From Geobacillus thermodenitrificans subsp. thermodenitrificans DSM 465 (GTDB lineage Bacteria > Bacillota > Bacilli > Bacillales > Anoxybacillaceae): DNA of 64,000 nt. How positions within the stretch are numbered: position 1 is the first letter of the stretch; each line of letters opens with the position of its first letter. Shown here piece after piece: positions 42,129-50,036 of this stretch. The translations under genes were made by a program, and so were the position numbers. The notes below the pieces were generated by a model. It searched no databases. It saw only the letters and a list, made by a program, of their open reading frames with translations, and was not told the DNA's origin. The stretch is taken from assembly GCF_000496575.1 (NCBI RefSeq), contig NZ_AYKT01000007.1, forward strand, positions 124,001 to 188,000, in the 5' to 3' direction.

Positions 42129-42710
42129 ATGAATCAATGGCATTTGTTTCTCGCGTTTTTTCGCGTCGGCATGCTCGGGTACGGAGGCGGTCCGTCCTCG
42201 ATCCCGCTCGTGCGCGCCGAAGTGGTGACAAAATACCGCTGGATGACAGATGAAGAATTCGCCGAGATTTTAGCCATCGCTAACGCCTTGCCTGGTCCGA
42301 TCGCGACGAAGCTTGCCGGCTATATCGGCTATCGAGTTGGCGGTGCGCTTGGACTCATCAACGCCGTCGTCGCGACGACCGCCCCGACGATTGGGCTGAT
42401 GATCGTGCTGCTAGCAGTGCTGTCATCGTTGAAAGACACGCCATGGGTCGCCGGGATGACCAAAGCGGTTGTCCCCGTTGTCGCTGTCATGCTTGCCGAG
42501 ATGACGTGGCAGTTCGCCAAACAAGCGCGCGCCGCCCTCGGCATCTGGCCGGCGGCTTTGCTTCTTGTCGCTTGCTTTCTCGCCTTGTGGCGGCTCGGGC
42601 TTCATCCGGCGCTGGTGGTCGCCATTTTGCTTGTAGCGGCGTTTGTCGGGCGGGGAAAAACGGAAGCGGCGAACGGAAACGACCGCGGTGAAAGGAAGGT
42701 GTCGCCATGA
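42129..42710 (+). CDS. Short-chain ChrA-type transporter, first half
   Basis: A 193-residue membrane protein of the short CHR family. It has the family start LFLAFFRVGMLGYGGGPSSIPLV, the motif MTDEEFAEILAIANALPGPIATKLAGYIGY (read as MTDEEFAEILAIANALPGP, then IATKLAGYIGYRVGG), and about six helices. Short CHR proteins work as pairs of antiparallel halves; the partner follows with a 4-nt overlap. Chromate export is the best-known activity but the natural substrate in this family is often unknown. Start ATG 42129 (AAAGGA upstream) or 42120. Confidence 0.87.
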   Translation: MNQWHLFLAFFRVGMLGYGGGPSSIPLVRAEVVTKYRWMTDEEFAEILAIANALPGPIATKLAGYIGYRVGGALGLINAVVATTAPTIGLMIVLLAVLSSLKDTPWVAGMTKAVVPVVAVMLAEMTWQFAKQARAALGIWPAALLLVACFLALWRLGLHPALVVAILLVAAFVGRGKTEAANGNDRGERKVSP

Positions 42711-43240
42711 TTTACTGGCATTTGTTTCTCGCCTTTTTTTGGCCCGGCATTCTCGGTTATGGCGGTGGCCCGGCCTCGATTCCGCTCGTTGAGCACGAAG
42801 TGGTCGACCGCTACCAATGGATGACGGTCAATGAATTCAGTGAAGTGCTGGCGATTGGCAACTCCCTGCCCGGTCCGATCGCGACGAAAATGGCCGGCTA
42901 TATCGGCTACGAACAAGCCGGTATCCTTGGCGCCGCCGTCGCCGTGTTTGCGAGCGTCGCCCCGTCGCTCATTTTGTTGCTGGCGCTCTTGCGGCTGTTG
43001 TACAAATGGAAAGACGCTCCGCAAGTGAAGCGGCTTACCGCCTACATCCGTCCGGCGATTGCCGTCATGCTTGGGATCATGGCGATCGACTTTTTCCGCG
43101 AATCGTACGAAGAGGCCGGACTCGGCCAAACGGTGTTTCTCGCCGCTGCCAGCGCCTTTTTGCTGTTTGGTAAATGGCGCGTCCACCCGGCGTACGTCAT
43201 CGCCTTGGCGCTTGTGTACGGAGCTGTCTTCTTGTCCTAG
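42707..43240 (+). CDS. Short-chain ChrA-type transporter, second half
   Basis: A 177-residue partner of the previous gene, similar to it throughout (LFLAFFWPGILGYGGGPASI and EVLAIGNSLPGPIATKMAGY). ATG 42707 overlaps the upstream stop (ATGA), so the two halves are made in equal amounts. Together they resemble ywrA/ywrB of B. subtilis, which also stand next to an Lrp-type regulator and a gamma-glutamyltransferase. Confidence 0.87.
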   Translation: MIYWHLFLAFFWPGILGYGGGPASIPLVEHEVVDRYQWMTVNEFSEVLAIGNSLPGPIATKMAGYIGYEQAGILGAAVAVFASVAPSLILLLALLRLLYKWKDAPQVKRLTAYIRPAIAVMLGIMAIDFFRESYEEAGLGQTVFLAAASAFLLFGKWRVHPAYVIALALVYGAVFLS

Positions 43241-43260
43241 AGCATGAACCGCCATAACGA

Positions 43261-43291
43261 AAAGAGGCTTCATGTGTGCGAAGCCTCTTTG
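43261..43291 (+). terminator. Intrinsic terminator of the ChrA pair
   Basis: A perfect 11-bp stem, AAAGAGGCTTC (43261-43271) with GAAGCCTCTTT (43280-43290), whose 3' arm ends in Ts. Confidence 0.85.
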
Positions 43292-43583
43292 TTGTTTAGC
43301 AGGGACATCTCTGAAAAACAGCCATATTTCCTTCCATCGATCTCCCTTGAATCAAGAGAGACATCGCGTTCACATGGTTTTTCAGTTTGAGAAGCCGTAT
43401 GATGACAAGGATGATCTCAAGAAGGATACAACATAGCGTCTAACGACATCATTGAGCATGAGAAGAAGGTTGCCCTGTTGCTTATATGATGGAGATTCAT
43501 GGTCGGTTCAATCACTAGCTTTCAAAAAGACGAAAAACGACTGAGCATGTGCCATCGGACGGCTGCTGTGTGTCGACGCAAAG
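43292..43583. other. Intergenic region without a recognisable gene
   Basis: About 290 bp between two terminators. Both strands have frequent stops. A short open stretch on the plus strand (about 43371-43436, QFEKPYDDKDDLKKDTT) and GGGACATCTCTGAAAAACAG at 43302 look like debris of a former insertion or gene, but I cannot name it. Confidence 0.35.
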
Positions 43584-43614
43584 AAAAAACGTGCCGATTC
43601 ATCCATGGCACGTT
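43584..43614 (-). terminator. Intrinsic terminator of the BsuPI-domain gene
   Basis: Read on the minus strand, AACGTGCC (43614-43607) pairs with GGCACGTT (43595-43588) and is followed by a T-run (43587-43584). Confidence 0.9.
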
Positions 43615-43616
43615 GT

Positions 43617-44126
43617 CTATTCCACGGTAAACGTCACTTTCGCCCGAGCGTTCGGCCAGTTTTTGTCGGCGAGCCACCATTCAAGCGTGTACGTCCCTGG
43701 CGCTAAGTCACGGAACGTCTCCTGAAAGGACAGCTCTTCGCCTTGCTTGACCGTCCGCTCTTCGTAAATTTGCGCAAACATCTTCCCTTCGCTAAACTGC
43801 TTCACCTTTTCCCCATCGCGATACAAAATGTAGTCATATTTTTTCGAGCTGGTGAACGTCACCGTTTGCGTGCGTTCGGTTTGGTTTTGGACCGTAAATG
43901 TAAACACGTAGGCGCCGTTTTCTTTTTGATACGTCAATGATGGCGCCAACGTTCCGGCGCTGATTCCTTTTCCGCCTGCTTGAGCCGGTTTGCCCGCCGG
44001 CGCAGGGCCAAGCAGATCATCCTTAGCCTGCGAGTGCTCTTGGTCGTTTGTATACATAAACAACGCGCTTGCCGCCGCCACCCCGGCTAGCACTGCGGCA
44101 ATGCCGATCACTTTTCCTTTGCCCAT
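43617..44126 (-). CDS. BsuPI-domain protein, membrane-anchored
   Basis: A 169-residue protein with an N-terminal hydrophobic segment (VIGIAAVLAGVAAASALFMYT) that acts as signal or anchor, a short Gln/Ala/Pro linker, and a C-terminal immunoglobulin-like BsuPI domain (about residues 60-169: YVFTFTVQNQTERTQTVTFTS, and SFQETFRDLAPGTYTLEWWL). BsuPI is named after the B. subtilis intracellular proteinase inhibitor, but here the domain should lie outside the membrane, so a different role is likely. A good ribosome binding site (AGGAGGGGC on the minus strand) precedes the start. It is the only minus-strand gene between 0 and 51 kb. Confidence 0.85.
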   Translation of the reverse strand: MGKGKVIGIAAVLAGVAAASALFMYTNDQEHSQAKDDLLGPAPAGKPAQAGGKGISAGTLAPSLTYQKENGAYVFTFTVQNQTERTQTVTFTSSKKYDYILYRDGEKVKQFSEGKMFAQIYEERTVKQGEELSFQETFRDLAPGTYTLEWWLADKNWPNARAKVTFTVE

Positions 44127-44231
44127 ATTGCCCCTCCTTTTGTCTCTTTATATTATAGTCGTTTCCCCTTTCTCTCTCGTTACAAACCGCAAAAAATTGT
44201 GAAAAAACCGTTGTCCGCCTTGATATTTCTG

Positions 44232-44260
44232 GTATATATGCCCGATTTGTCTAATAAAAT
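44232..44260 (+). promoter_or_regulatory. Candidate sigmaE promoter of spoIIID
   Basis: GTATATAT (44232-44239), 13 bp, AATAAAAT (44253-44260), matching the sigmaE -10 CATACAHT at six of eight positions. It lies in the 307-bp gap between the divergent BsuPI-domain gene and spoIIID and would give a leader of about 165 nt. Confidence 0.55.
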
Positions 44261-44433
44261 GTTACAAATTGAACAGCAATGAGAGTGGTTGAGGTGGGGA
44301 TCGTTCACAACTGGCAAGCGACGCGACGAAGACGCTTCCGAGACATCCAACGAAAGCGGCGCTCATCTTTGGCAAGACGAGTCTCATTTCACACTTCTCA
44401 CTTCTCACATCCAACTTAGGGAGGGCGAGTGGT

Positions 44434-44697
44434 GTGCACGATTACATCAAAGAGCGTACGATCAAGATTGGCAAGTATATCGTGGAGACGAGGAAAACCG
44501 TTCGCGTGATCGCGAAAGAGTTTGGCGTGTCGAAAAGCACTGTGCATAAAGACTTGACTGAGCGGCTGCCGGAAATCAATCCGGAGCTGGCCCAAGAAGT
44601 AAAACAAATTCTCGATTACCATAAATCGATCCGCCATTTGCGCGGCGGCGAAGCGACGAAGAAAAAGTACAAAAAGCAAGCGGTAAAAAACAATTAA
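44434..44697 (+). CDS. spoIIID: Sporulation transcriptional regulator SpoIIID
   Basis: Mother-cell DNA-binding protein that represses or activates many sigmaE genes and helps switch on sigK. The 87-residue product is nearly the same as B. subtilis SpoIIID from memory, beginning MHDYIKERTIKIGKYIVE. It has the helix-turn-helix VRVIAKEFGVSKSTVHKDL and the basic C-terminal segment HKSIRHLRGGEATKKKYKK that adds DNA contacts. The start is GTG 44434, with AGGGAGG 9 nt upstream. mbl follows 105 bp later. Confidence 0.97.
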   Translation: MHDYIKERTIKIGKYIVETRKTVRVIAKEFGVSKSTVHKDLTERLPEINPELAQEVKQILDYHKSIRHLRGGEATKKKYKKQAVKNN

Positions 44698-44802
44698 CAT
44701 TTTCCTTGCCATCTGCCATTGACAGTATCATTCCGGCGATGAAATATGGTAAAATAACCAATTAGGAATGATTTCAGGGCAGAGGCAAGGAGGAGCAATG
44801 TA

Positions 44803-45804
44803 ATGTTTTCACGAGATATAGGCATTGACCTAGGCACGGCGAACGTCCTTATTTTCGTCAAAGGCAAAGGCATTGTGCTCAATGAGCCGTCCGTCGTGGC
44901 GATCGATAAAAACACGAACAAAGTGCTGGCAGTCGGCGAAGAAGCACGACGAATGGTCGGACGTACCCCTGGGAATATTGTTGCCATTCGGCCGCTCAAA
45001 GACGGCGTCATTGCCGATTTTGATATTACAGAAGCGATGCTGAAGCACTTTTTAAGCAAGCTCGACCTAAAAGGCTTTTTCGCCAAGCCGCGCATTTTGA
45101 TTTGTTGCCCGACGAACACGACATCTGTGGAACGAAAAGCGATCAAAGAGGCAGCGGAAAAAAGCGGCGGCAAAAAAGTGTACTTAGAGGAAGAGCCAAA
45201 AGTCGCAGCCATTGGCGCTGGAATGGACATTTTCCAGCCGTGCGGAAACATGGTCGTCGATATTGGCGGTGGCACCACCGATGTCGCGGTTCTCTCGATG
45301 GGGGACATTGTCACCGCCTCTTCCATTAAGATGGCCGGGGACAAGTTCGACATGGAGATTTTAAATTACATTAAGCGCGAATATAAGCTGCTCATCGGGG
45401 AACGAACGGCCGAGGAAATTAAAATCAAAGTCGCAACGGTATTCCCAGGCGCACGGACCGAAGAAATCGACGTCCGCGGCCGCGATCTCGTCACCGGGTT
45501 GCCGCGCACGATCACCGTTCGTTCAGAAGAAATCGAACGGGCGCTTCGCGAGCCGGTGTCTTTAATTGTACAAGCCGCCAAGAGTGTGCTTGAGCGCACA
45601 CCGCCAGAACTGTCGGCGGATATCATCGACCGTGGTGTCATTTTAACGGGCGGCGGCGCGCTGCTTCATGGCATCGATCTGCTGTTGGCCGAAGAGCTGA
45701 AGCTGCCGGTGTTTATCGCTGAAAATCCGATGGACTGCGTCGCCATTGGCACCGGACTGATGCTTGAGAACATCGACCGCGCGCCGAAAACACAGTTCGT
45801 TTGA
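44803..45804 (+). CDS. mbl: MreB-like cell-shape protein Mbl
   Basis: Actin-like protein that forms membrane-associated filaments guiding side-wall peptidoglycan synthesis. The 333-residue protein has the actin-fold phosphate loops: IGIDLGTANVLIFVKGKGIV at the N-terminus, VVDIGGGTTDVAVLSMGDIV in the middle and GVILTGGGALLHGIDLLL near the end. The N-terminal MFSRDIGIDLG membrane-binding start is that of Mbl rather than MreB. ATG 44803 follows GCAAGGAGGAGC. A TTGACA at 44720 lies upstream without a convincing -10; read-through from spoIIID is likely. Confidence 0.95.
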   Translation: MFSRDIGIDLGTANVLIFVKGKGIVLNEPSVVAIDKNTNKVLAVGEEARRMVGRTPGNIVAIRPLKDGVIADFDITEAMLKHFLSKLDLKGFFAKPRILICCPTNTTSVERKAIKEAAEKSGGKKVYLEEEPKVAAIGAGMDIFQPCGNMVVDIGGGTTDVAVLSMGDIVTASSIKMAGDKFDMEILNYIKREYKLLIGERTAEEIKIKVATVFPGARTEEIDVRGRDLVTGLPRTITVRSEEIERALREPVSLIVQAAKSVLERTPPELSADIIDRGVILTGGGALLHGIDLLLAEELKLPVFIAENPMDCVAIGTGLMLENIDRAPKTQFV

Positions 45805-45903
45805 CCGTTTGCCGCCAGCGGCGACCGAAAAGTCTATGTGAAAAAAGGAAAGGCGGGGGATGCGGTGGCCGCTTCTGCCCGCCTATAATGTAGGAAGAGA
45901 CAG

Positions 45904-45937
45904 AAACCGCCGCTGCCTCGAGCCAGCAGCGGTTTTT
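45904..45937 (+). terminator. Terminator after mbl
   Basis: The arms 45904-45915 (AAACCGCCGCTG) and 45924-45935 (CAGCAGCGGTTT) pair with one C-A mismatch and are followed by Ts. Confidence 0.8.
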
Positions 45938-46006
45938 GGAAAAAATCGTGCCTTTAAGCACGGAGAGGAATGGAAATGCGATCGCCTGAATGAAGGTGGA
46001 TCGTTC

Positions 46007-46024
46007 ATCATGACAGGTCATGAT
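46007..46024. promoter_or_regulatory. 18-bp palindrome upstream of flhO
   Basis: ATCATGAC-AG-GTCATGAT forms a perfect 8-bp inverted repeat around two bases, about 42 bp before the flhO start. The 2-nt centre is too tight for a hairpin, so a DNA operator for a dimeric regulator is more likely. A second hairpin, CGTGC...GCACG, lies at about 45947-45962. Confidence 0.5.
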
Positions 46025-46066
46025 TCTATGGCAATGGCCAACGATGGGACAAGCGAGGTGATCGTC

Positions 46067-46897
46067 ATGTTGAGGGGACTGTATACAGCTGCGAGCGGCA
46101 TGCTGGCGCAACAACGGCGGGTCGATTGGCTCACAAACAATCTGGCAAACGCCGAAACGCCAGGGTATAAAGCCGACGCAGGAGCGATGAGAGCATTTCC
46201 GGAACTGTTGATGAACCGGCTCGAGGACGAGTCGATTCCATCCGCCCCACCGCGCGCCGTCCCCACGCAAACCGCGATCGGGCTGCTCAACACAGGCGTA
46301 TATACACAAGAGCTCATCCCGAACTTTCGACAAGGGGATATCAAAGAAACAGGGCTCTCCACCGATGTCGCCTTAGTGGATGGACAAGTCCCGGTCGACC
46401 CGACAACTGGGGAGCGCGGTACGCTCTTTTTTGCTGTCGAAAACGACCAAGGGGAGACTCGCTACACGAGAAACGGTCATTTCACACTGAGCCCGGACGA
46501 CTACTTAACGACGCAAGACGGCTGGTATGTGTTGGATGGCAACGGCGAACGCATCGCTATCCCGAGCGAATCGTTCACCGTTCGCGATGACGGGACGATT
46601 ACGGCGGAAAACAGAACGATCGCCCGCTTAGGCGTCGTATTCGCCGCCAATCCGAAAACGGTAGTGAAGGAAGGGAACGGCTTATTCCGCAGCACTGACG
46701 GTCCATTGCCGCAGGCGCCAGGCAATGTGACGTATATGGTCAAACAGGGCTTCATCGAGCGATCCAACGTCGACATCGAACGGACGATGACCGACTTGCT
46801 CGCCGCCTATCGCGCCTTTGAAGCGAACCAAAAAATCATCCAAGCGTACGACCGCAGTTTAGACAAGGCCGTCAATGAAGTCGGCCGCTTGAAATGA
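46067..46897 (+). CDS. flhO: Flagellar hook-basal body protein FlhO (FlgG-like rod protein)
   Basis: Distal rod or hook-family protein of the flagellum, exported by the type III apparatus. The 276-residue product has the Flg_bb_rod N-terminus MLRGLYTAASGMLAQQRR with the ANAETPGYK motif, and the Flg_bbr_C end SNVDIERTMTDLLAAYRAF. The start ATG 46067 has GCGAGGTG 6 nt upstream; the frame is open back to 45860 but that runs through the mbl terminator. Paired with flhP, 18 nt downstream, as in B. subtilis. Confidence 0.94.
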   Translation: MLRGLYTAASGMLAQQRRVDWLTNNLANAETPGYKADAGAMRAFPELLMNRLEDESIPSAPPRAVPTQTAIGLLNTGVYTQELIPNFRQGDIKETGLSTDVALVDGQVPVDPTTGERGTLFFAVENDQGETRYTRNGHFTLSPDDYLTTQDGWYVLDGNGERIAIPSESFTVRDDGTITAENRTIARLGVVFAANPKTVVKEGNGLFRSTDGPLPQAPGNVTYMVKQGFIERSNVDIERTMTDLLAAYRAFEANQKIIQAYDRSLDKAVNEVGRLK

Positions 46898-46915
46898 TAA
46901 AAGGGGGACAAGCTC

Positions 46916-47737
46916 ATGCTCCGCTCGATGCACACCGCCGCCAACACGATGAACGCGTTGCAACAGCGGCTCGATACACTAAGCCATAACATCGTCAACA
47001 GCAACACCACCGGATTTAAACGGCGCGAAGCGAGTTTTGCTGAGCTGTTGACCCAGCAAGTCGACCGCCTGCCGGATGACGAAGCGCCCCGCCAAACACC
47101 AGCTGGCGTGCGCTACAGCAACGGGGCGGGCCTTGCTTCGACGATGCTTGTCACCGCTCAAGGGCCGCTCACCGAGACTGGTCGTGCACTCGATTTCGCT
47201 TTCACCGCTGCCAACCAATGGTTTCGCGTTCGAGTCACCGATGGCAACGGCGTCGCAACGATCGGTTACACTCGCGCTGGCAACTTTTCATTGACGCCCA
47301 TAGGCGATCGTCTTGCTCTTGTGACAAGCGATGGTCGCCCAGTGCTTGATGAAACGAACGCGCCCATCGAGCTGCCGGCTCATGCGACCGGCTTTCAACT
47401 GTCCCCGACCGGGACGTTGACGGCCACCGATGCTAACGGCGCGGTTGTCGCCCGCGTCAACCTAGGCGTCACTGTCATCCGCCGCCCGCAGCTCCTTGAA
47501 GCATTGGGGGACAATGTCTTCACGCTTCCCACTGCCCCAGGTGCCACTCAGGAGCTGAACGGCAACTTGCGCAGCCAAATCGCGATGAAACAAGGGGCGC
47601 TCGAACAGTCCAATGTGGACCTTGGTGAAGAACTGATCGGTTTGATGGCGACAACTCGCGCCTATCAGCTGAACGCCCGCGCCATTTCCATTTCTGAACA
47701 AATGCTCGGGCTCATTAACAATTTGCGCTCCTCATAA
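46916..47737 (+). CDS. flhP: Flagellar hook-basal body protein FlhP (FlgG/FlgF-like)
   Basis: Second rod-type protein, 273 residues. It has MLRSMHTAANTMNALQQRLD with SNTTGFKRREASFAELL at the N-terminus and SNVDLGEELIGLMATTRAY at the C-terminus, both family signatures. AAGGGGG precedes ATG 46916. In B. subtilis flhO-flhP are essential for motility and sit in the same mbl-flhO-flhP order. Confidence 0.94.
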   Translation: MLRSMHTAANTMNALQQRLDTLSHNIVNSNTTGFKRREASFAELLTQQVDRLPDDEAPRQTPAGVRYSNGAGLASTMLVTAQGPLTETGRALDFAFTAANQWFRVRVTDGNGVATIGYTRAGNFSLTPIGDRLALVTSDGRPVLDETNAPIELPAHATGFQLSPTGTLTATDANGAVVARVNLGVTVIRRPQLLEALGDNVFTLPTAPGATQELNGNLRSQIAMKQGALEQSNVDLGEELIGLMATTRAYQLNARAISISEQMLGLINNLRSS

Positions 47738-47749
47738 GGAGAGATCGAC

Positions 47750-48109
47750 ATGAGCAATGAAACGAAAAACGAACCGCTCTCCCGCGTCGCGCGGCGAAAG
47801 GAGCGAGAACAACAACGTTCCGCCAAACGCGCACTCGACGACGCAGCCGCTTCCTTGCATGAAGAACAGCCAACGGAAGTGAACGAACCGCCATCCGAAG
47901 CCGAACCGACAGAGGGAAAACGCCGCTTCGTGCGCGCGCGGCTCATTTCGATCTGGCTTCGGCTCGTGATCGTCATCGTTCTCATGGCCATTTGCCTCGC
48001 GACGGGAGCGGTCGTCGGCTACAGCGCCCTTGGCGATGGAGAATGGCTCGACGTGTTCCGCCTGTCAACGTGGCAACACATCCTTGACGTTGTGGAAAAA
48101 GGAACATAG
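47750..48109 (+). CDS. EpuA-like small single-pass membrane protein
   Basis: A 119-residue protein with a charged N-terminal half (about residues 1-62, rich in Glu, Arg and Ala), one transmembrane helix (WLRLVIVIVLMAICLATGAVVGY) and a short outer tail. This is the EpuA (PF11772) pattern; such proteins are often mislabelled DNA-directed RNA polymerase subunit beta, a name not supported by anything in the sequence. It lies 12 nt after flhP with AAGGAGAG upstream. Function unknown. Confidence 0.75.
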   Translation: MSNETKNEPLSRVARRKEREQQRSAKRALDDAAASLHEEQPTEVNEPPSEAEPTEGKRRFVRARLISIWLRLVIVIVLMAICLATGAVVGYSALGDGEWLDVFRLSTWQHILDVVEKGT

Positions 48110-48170
48110 AAACTGAGCGGCTTGCCGCAGAACATCAACATTCTTGACTCTAATGGAAAGGAGTGTCGCT

Positions 48171-48608
48171 ATGCTCGACATCCAACAAATTCAAGCGATC
48201 ATCCCGCACCGTTATCCGTTTTTGCTTGTCGACCGCATTCTTGAAATCGAAGAAGGCAAACGCGCGGTCGGCATCAAAAACGTGAGCGCCAACGAATCGT
48301 TTTTCGCCGGCCATTTCCCGGAATACCCGGTGATGCCCGGTGTTCTCATCGTCGAGGCGCTCGCCCAAGTCGGCGCTGTCGTCCTCCTGCAAAGTGAGGA
48401 AAACCGCGGTCGCCTCGCCTTTTTCGCCGGCATCGACAACTGCCGCTTTAAAAAGCAAGTCCAACCAGGCGACCAACTCCGCCTCGAAGTCGAAATTCTC
48501 CGCGCTCGTGGCTCCATCGGTAAAGGCAAAGGCGTCGCCACCGTCAACGGCGAACTTGTCTGCGAAACGGAGCTCATGTTCGCCCTAGGCGATAAACCAG
48601 CCAACTAA
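48171..48608 (+). CDS. fabZ: 3-hydroxyacyl-ACP dehydratase FabZ
   Basis: Dehydrates beta-hydroxyacyl-ACP in fatty acid elongation. The 145-residue hot-dog-fold protein has [13 protein letters not shown], and the catalytic His in [20 protein letters not shown] (with the paired Glu in the following helix). ATG 48171 follows GAAAGGAG; in-frame starts at 48144 and 48153 precede that site. It corresponds to ywpB after flhP in B. subtilis. Confidence 0.97.
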   Translation: MLDIQQIQAIIPHRYPFLLVDRILEIEEGKRAVGIKNVSANESFFAGHFPEYPVMPGVLIVEALAQVGAVVLLQSEENRGRLAFFAGIDNCRFKKQVQPGDQLRLEVEILRARGSIGKGKGVATVNGELVCETELMFALGDKPAN

Positions 48609-48611
48609 CCA

Positions 48612-48641
48612 ACACGCGCCCCGTAAAGGGCGCGTGTTTTT
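48612..48641 (+). terminator. Intrinsic terminator of fabZ
   Basis: A perfect 10-bp GC-rich stem, ACACGCGCCC (48612-48621) with GGGCGCGTGT (48628-48637), followed by Ts. Confidence 0.95.
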
Positions 48642-48765
48642 CGTTTCTCCCTCTGAAAAAATCCCTCCCAATTGCCAGCATGCATGAAATGTGTGTTTCT
48701 GGGAAAGATAAACAAGGACCGGTCTTACATAAGGTCACAACAACACGCAGAAAGGGGAAGGTACA

Positions 48766-49152
48766 ATGAAAAACAAAGCGGTGCTGTTCAAACTGTTCAG
48801 CGCTGTCGTCGCCCTCTTTTTAGCGGCGGGATGCAATGTGGACCGTGACAACGACAATCCGCCGCCGCCAAACAACGAACAGAATGATATCAATAACGGT
48901 GATCGCAATGACATGGACATGAACCCGGCCGATGACATTAACCAAAACGATAATGTCGACAACGACAAAGACAATGACGGTATCCCGGACAACCGCGATG
49001 CCGATTTGAACGACAATCAAAATGACCAATTGCCTCCAGGCGTTGACACGAATAATGGACCGGGCGATGACGAACGCGACGCCGTTCCGGACCGCGAAGA
49101 CCCGATTGAAGACCCGCAAGACGTCAACGACCGCAATAACAAAGATCAATAA
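48766..49152 (+). CDS. Asp/Asn-rich lipoprotein with calcium-binding-like repeats
   Basis: A 128-residue secreted lipoprotein. The signal peptide (LFKLFSAVVALFLAAGCN) ends in the lipobox AAGC. The mature part is extremely rich in Asp, Asn and Pro, with segments such as DNDKDNDGIPDNRDADLNDN that match the thrombospondin type-3/dockerin-like DxDxDG calcium motif. No enzymatic domain is present. Its own promoter is unclear; GAAAGGGGAAGG precedes ATG 48766. It may be a surface or spore-layer acidic protein that binds divalent cations, which is inference. Confidence 0.8.
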   Translation: MKNKAVLFKLFSAVVALFLAAGCNVDRDNDNPPPPNNEQNDINNGDRNDMDMNPADDINQNDNVDNDKDNDGIPDNRDADLNDNQNDQLPPGVDTNNGPGDDERDAVPDREDPIEDPQDVNDRNNKDQ

Positions 49153-49156
49153 CAAA

Positions 49157-49185
49157 AAAAGGCTGCCGAGCAGGCGGCCTTTTTT
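49157..49185 (+). terminator. Intrinsic terminator of the lipoprotein gene
   Basis: AAGGCTGCC (49159-49167) pairs with GGCGGCCTT (49173-49181), with one T-G pair, followed by a T-run; a run of A precedes it, so it could also work in the other direction. Confidence 0.85.
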
Positions 49186-49212
49186 CTGGTGTAAATTAAC
49201 GGCAATTTCTTC

Positions 49213-49241
49213 TAGATATGTTTGCCCATCTTCGATATAAT
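49213..49241 (+). promoter_or_regulatory. Promoter of the polysaccharide regulator operon
   Basis: TAGATA (49213-49218), 17 bp, TATAAT (49236-49241), 52 bp ahead of the CpsC-like gene. Confidence 0.55.
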
Positions 49242-49292
49242 GGTTTATGTGTGTAAATGGATCACAACTTAGAGGGAAATAGGGGGTACACA

Positions 49293-50036
49293 ATGGAAGA
49301 AACTATTAGCCTGCGCGAATTGTTTGAGACATTACGCAAACGGCTTTGGCTAATCGTCTTGATCACGGCGCTTGCGACGGTGGTGAGCGGTGTGGTCAGT
49401 TATTTTCTATTGACGCCGATTTATCAAGCGTCAACCCAAATTCTTGTTAACCAAGCCAAATCCGAGCAGCAGATGTACAACGTTGGCGAAATCCAAACGA
49501 ACTTGCAGCTCATTAACACATACAGTGTCATCATTAAAAGCCCGACGATTTTGGAAAAAGTGAAAGGTGAATTGCAGCTTGACCAGACGTTGGACGAACT
49601 GAACGAACAAATTCAAGTCTCAAGCGAAAAAGACTCCCAAGTGTTCTCTGTCACCGTCCAAGATCCGGATCCCGCCATGGCGGCCAAGATCGCCAATAAA
49701 ACGGCTGAAGTGTTCAAAAACGAAATCGTCAAAATTATGAACATTGACAACGTGACAATTCTCTCGAAAGCGGAAGTGAAAGAAGATCAAACCCCAGTGA
49801 AACCGAAGCCGCTTCTCAATATGGCCATCGCCTTCGTCGTCGGCCTCATGACCGGTGTTGGACTTGCCTTCCTGCTAGAGTACTTGGATAACACGATCAA
49901 AACCGAAGCCGATGTCGAAAAGCACCTCGGCTTGCCGGTTCTCGGTTCGATCAGCGTCATGTCACCATCGACAGCGAAAACAACAAGAACCGGTTTAAGC
50001 ATGCAACGAGCAAGGGGGGAGACTGTTGGCCGCTAA
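49293..50036 (+). CDS. Polysaccharide chain-length regulator / kinase adaptor (Wzz, CpsC/YwqC-like)
   Basis: Membrane protein that sets polysaccharide chain length and activates the adjacent tyrosine kinase. The 247-residue protein has two helices near its ends (WLIVLITALATVVSGVVSYF and LLNMAIAFVVGLMTGVGLAFLLEYL) with an extracytoplasmic Wzz domain between, and a proline-rich segment (TPVKPKPLLN) before the second helix. The cytoplasmic tail should bind the kinase. ATG 49293 follows AGGGGGT. The 3' end overlaps the kinase gene by 11 nt. Confidence 0.92.
   Translation: MEETISLRELFETLRKRLWLIVLITALATVVSGVVSYFLLTPIYQASTQILVNQAKSEQQMYNVGEIQTNLQLINTYSVIIKSPTILEKVKGELQLDQTLDELNEQIQVSSEKDSQVFSVTVQDPDPAMAAKIANKTAEVFKNEIVKIMNIDNVTILSKAEVKEDQTPVKPKPLLNMAIAFVVGLMTGVGLAFLLEYLDNTIKTEADVEKHLGLPVLGSISVMSPSTAKTTRTGLSMQRARGETVGR

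Noticed and set aside
47750-48109. RNA polymerase beta subunit, the common label of this family
   Set aside because: The protein is 119 residues with one membrane helix; nothing resembles RpoB.
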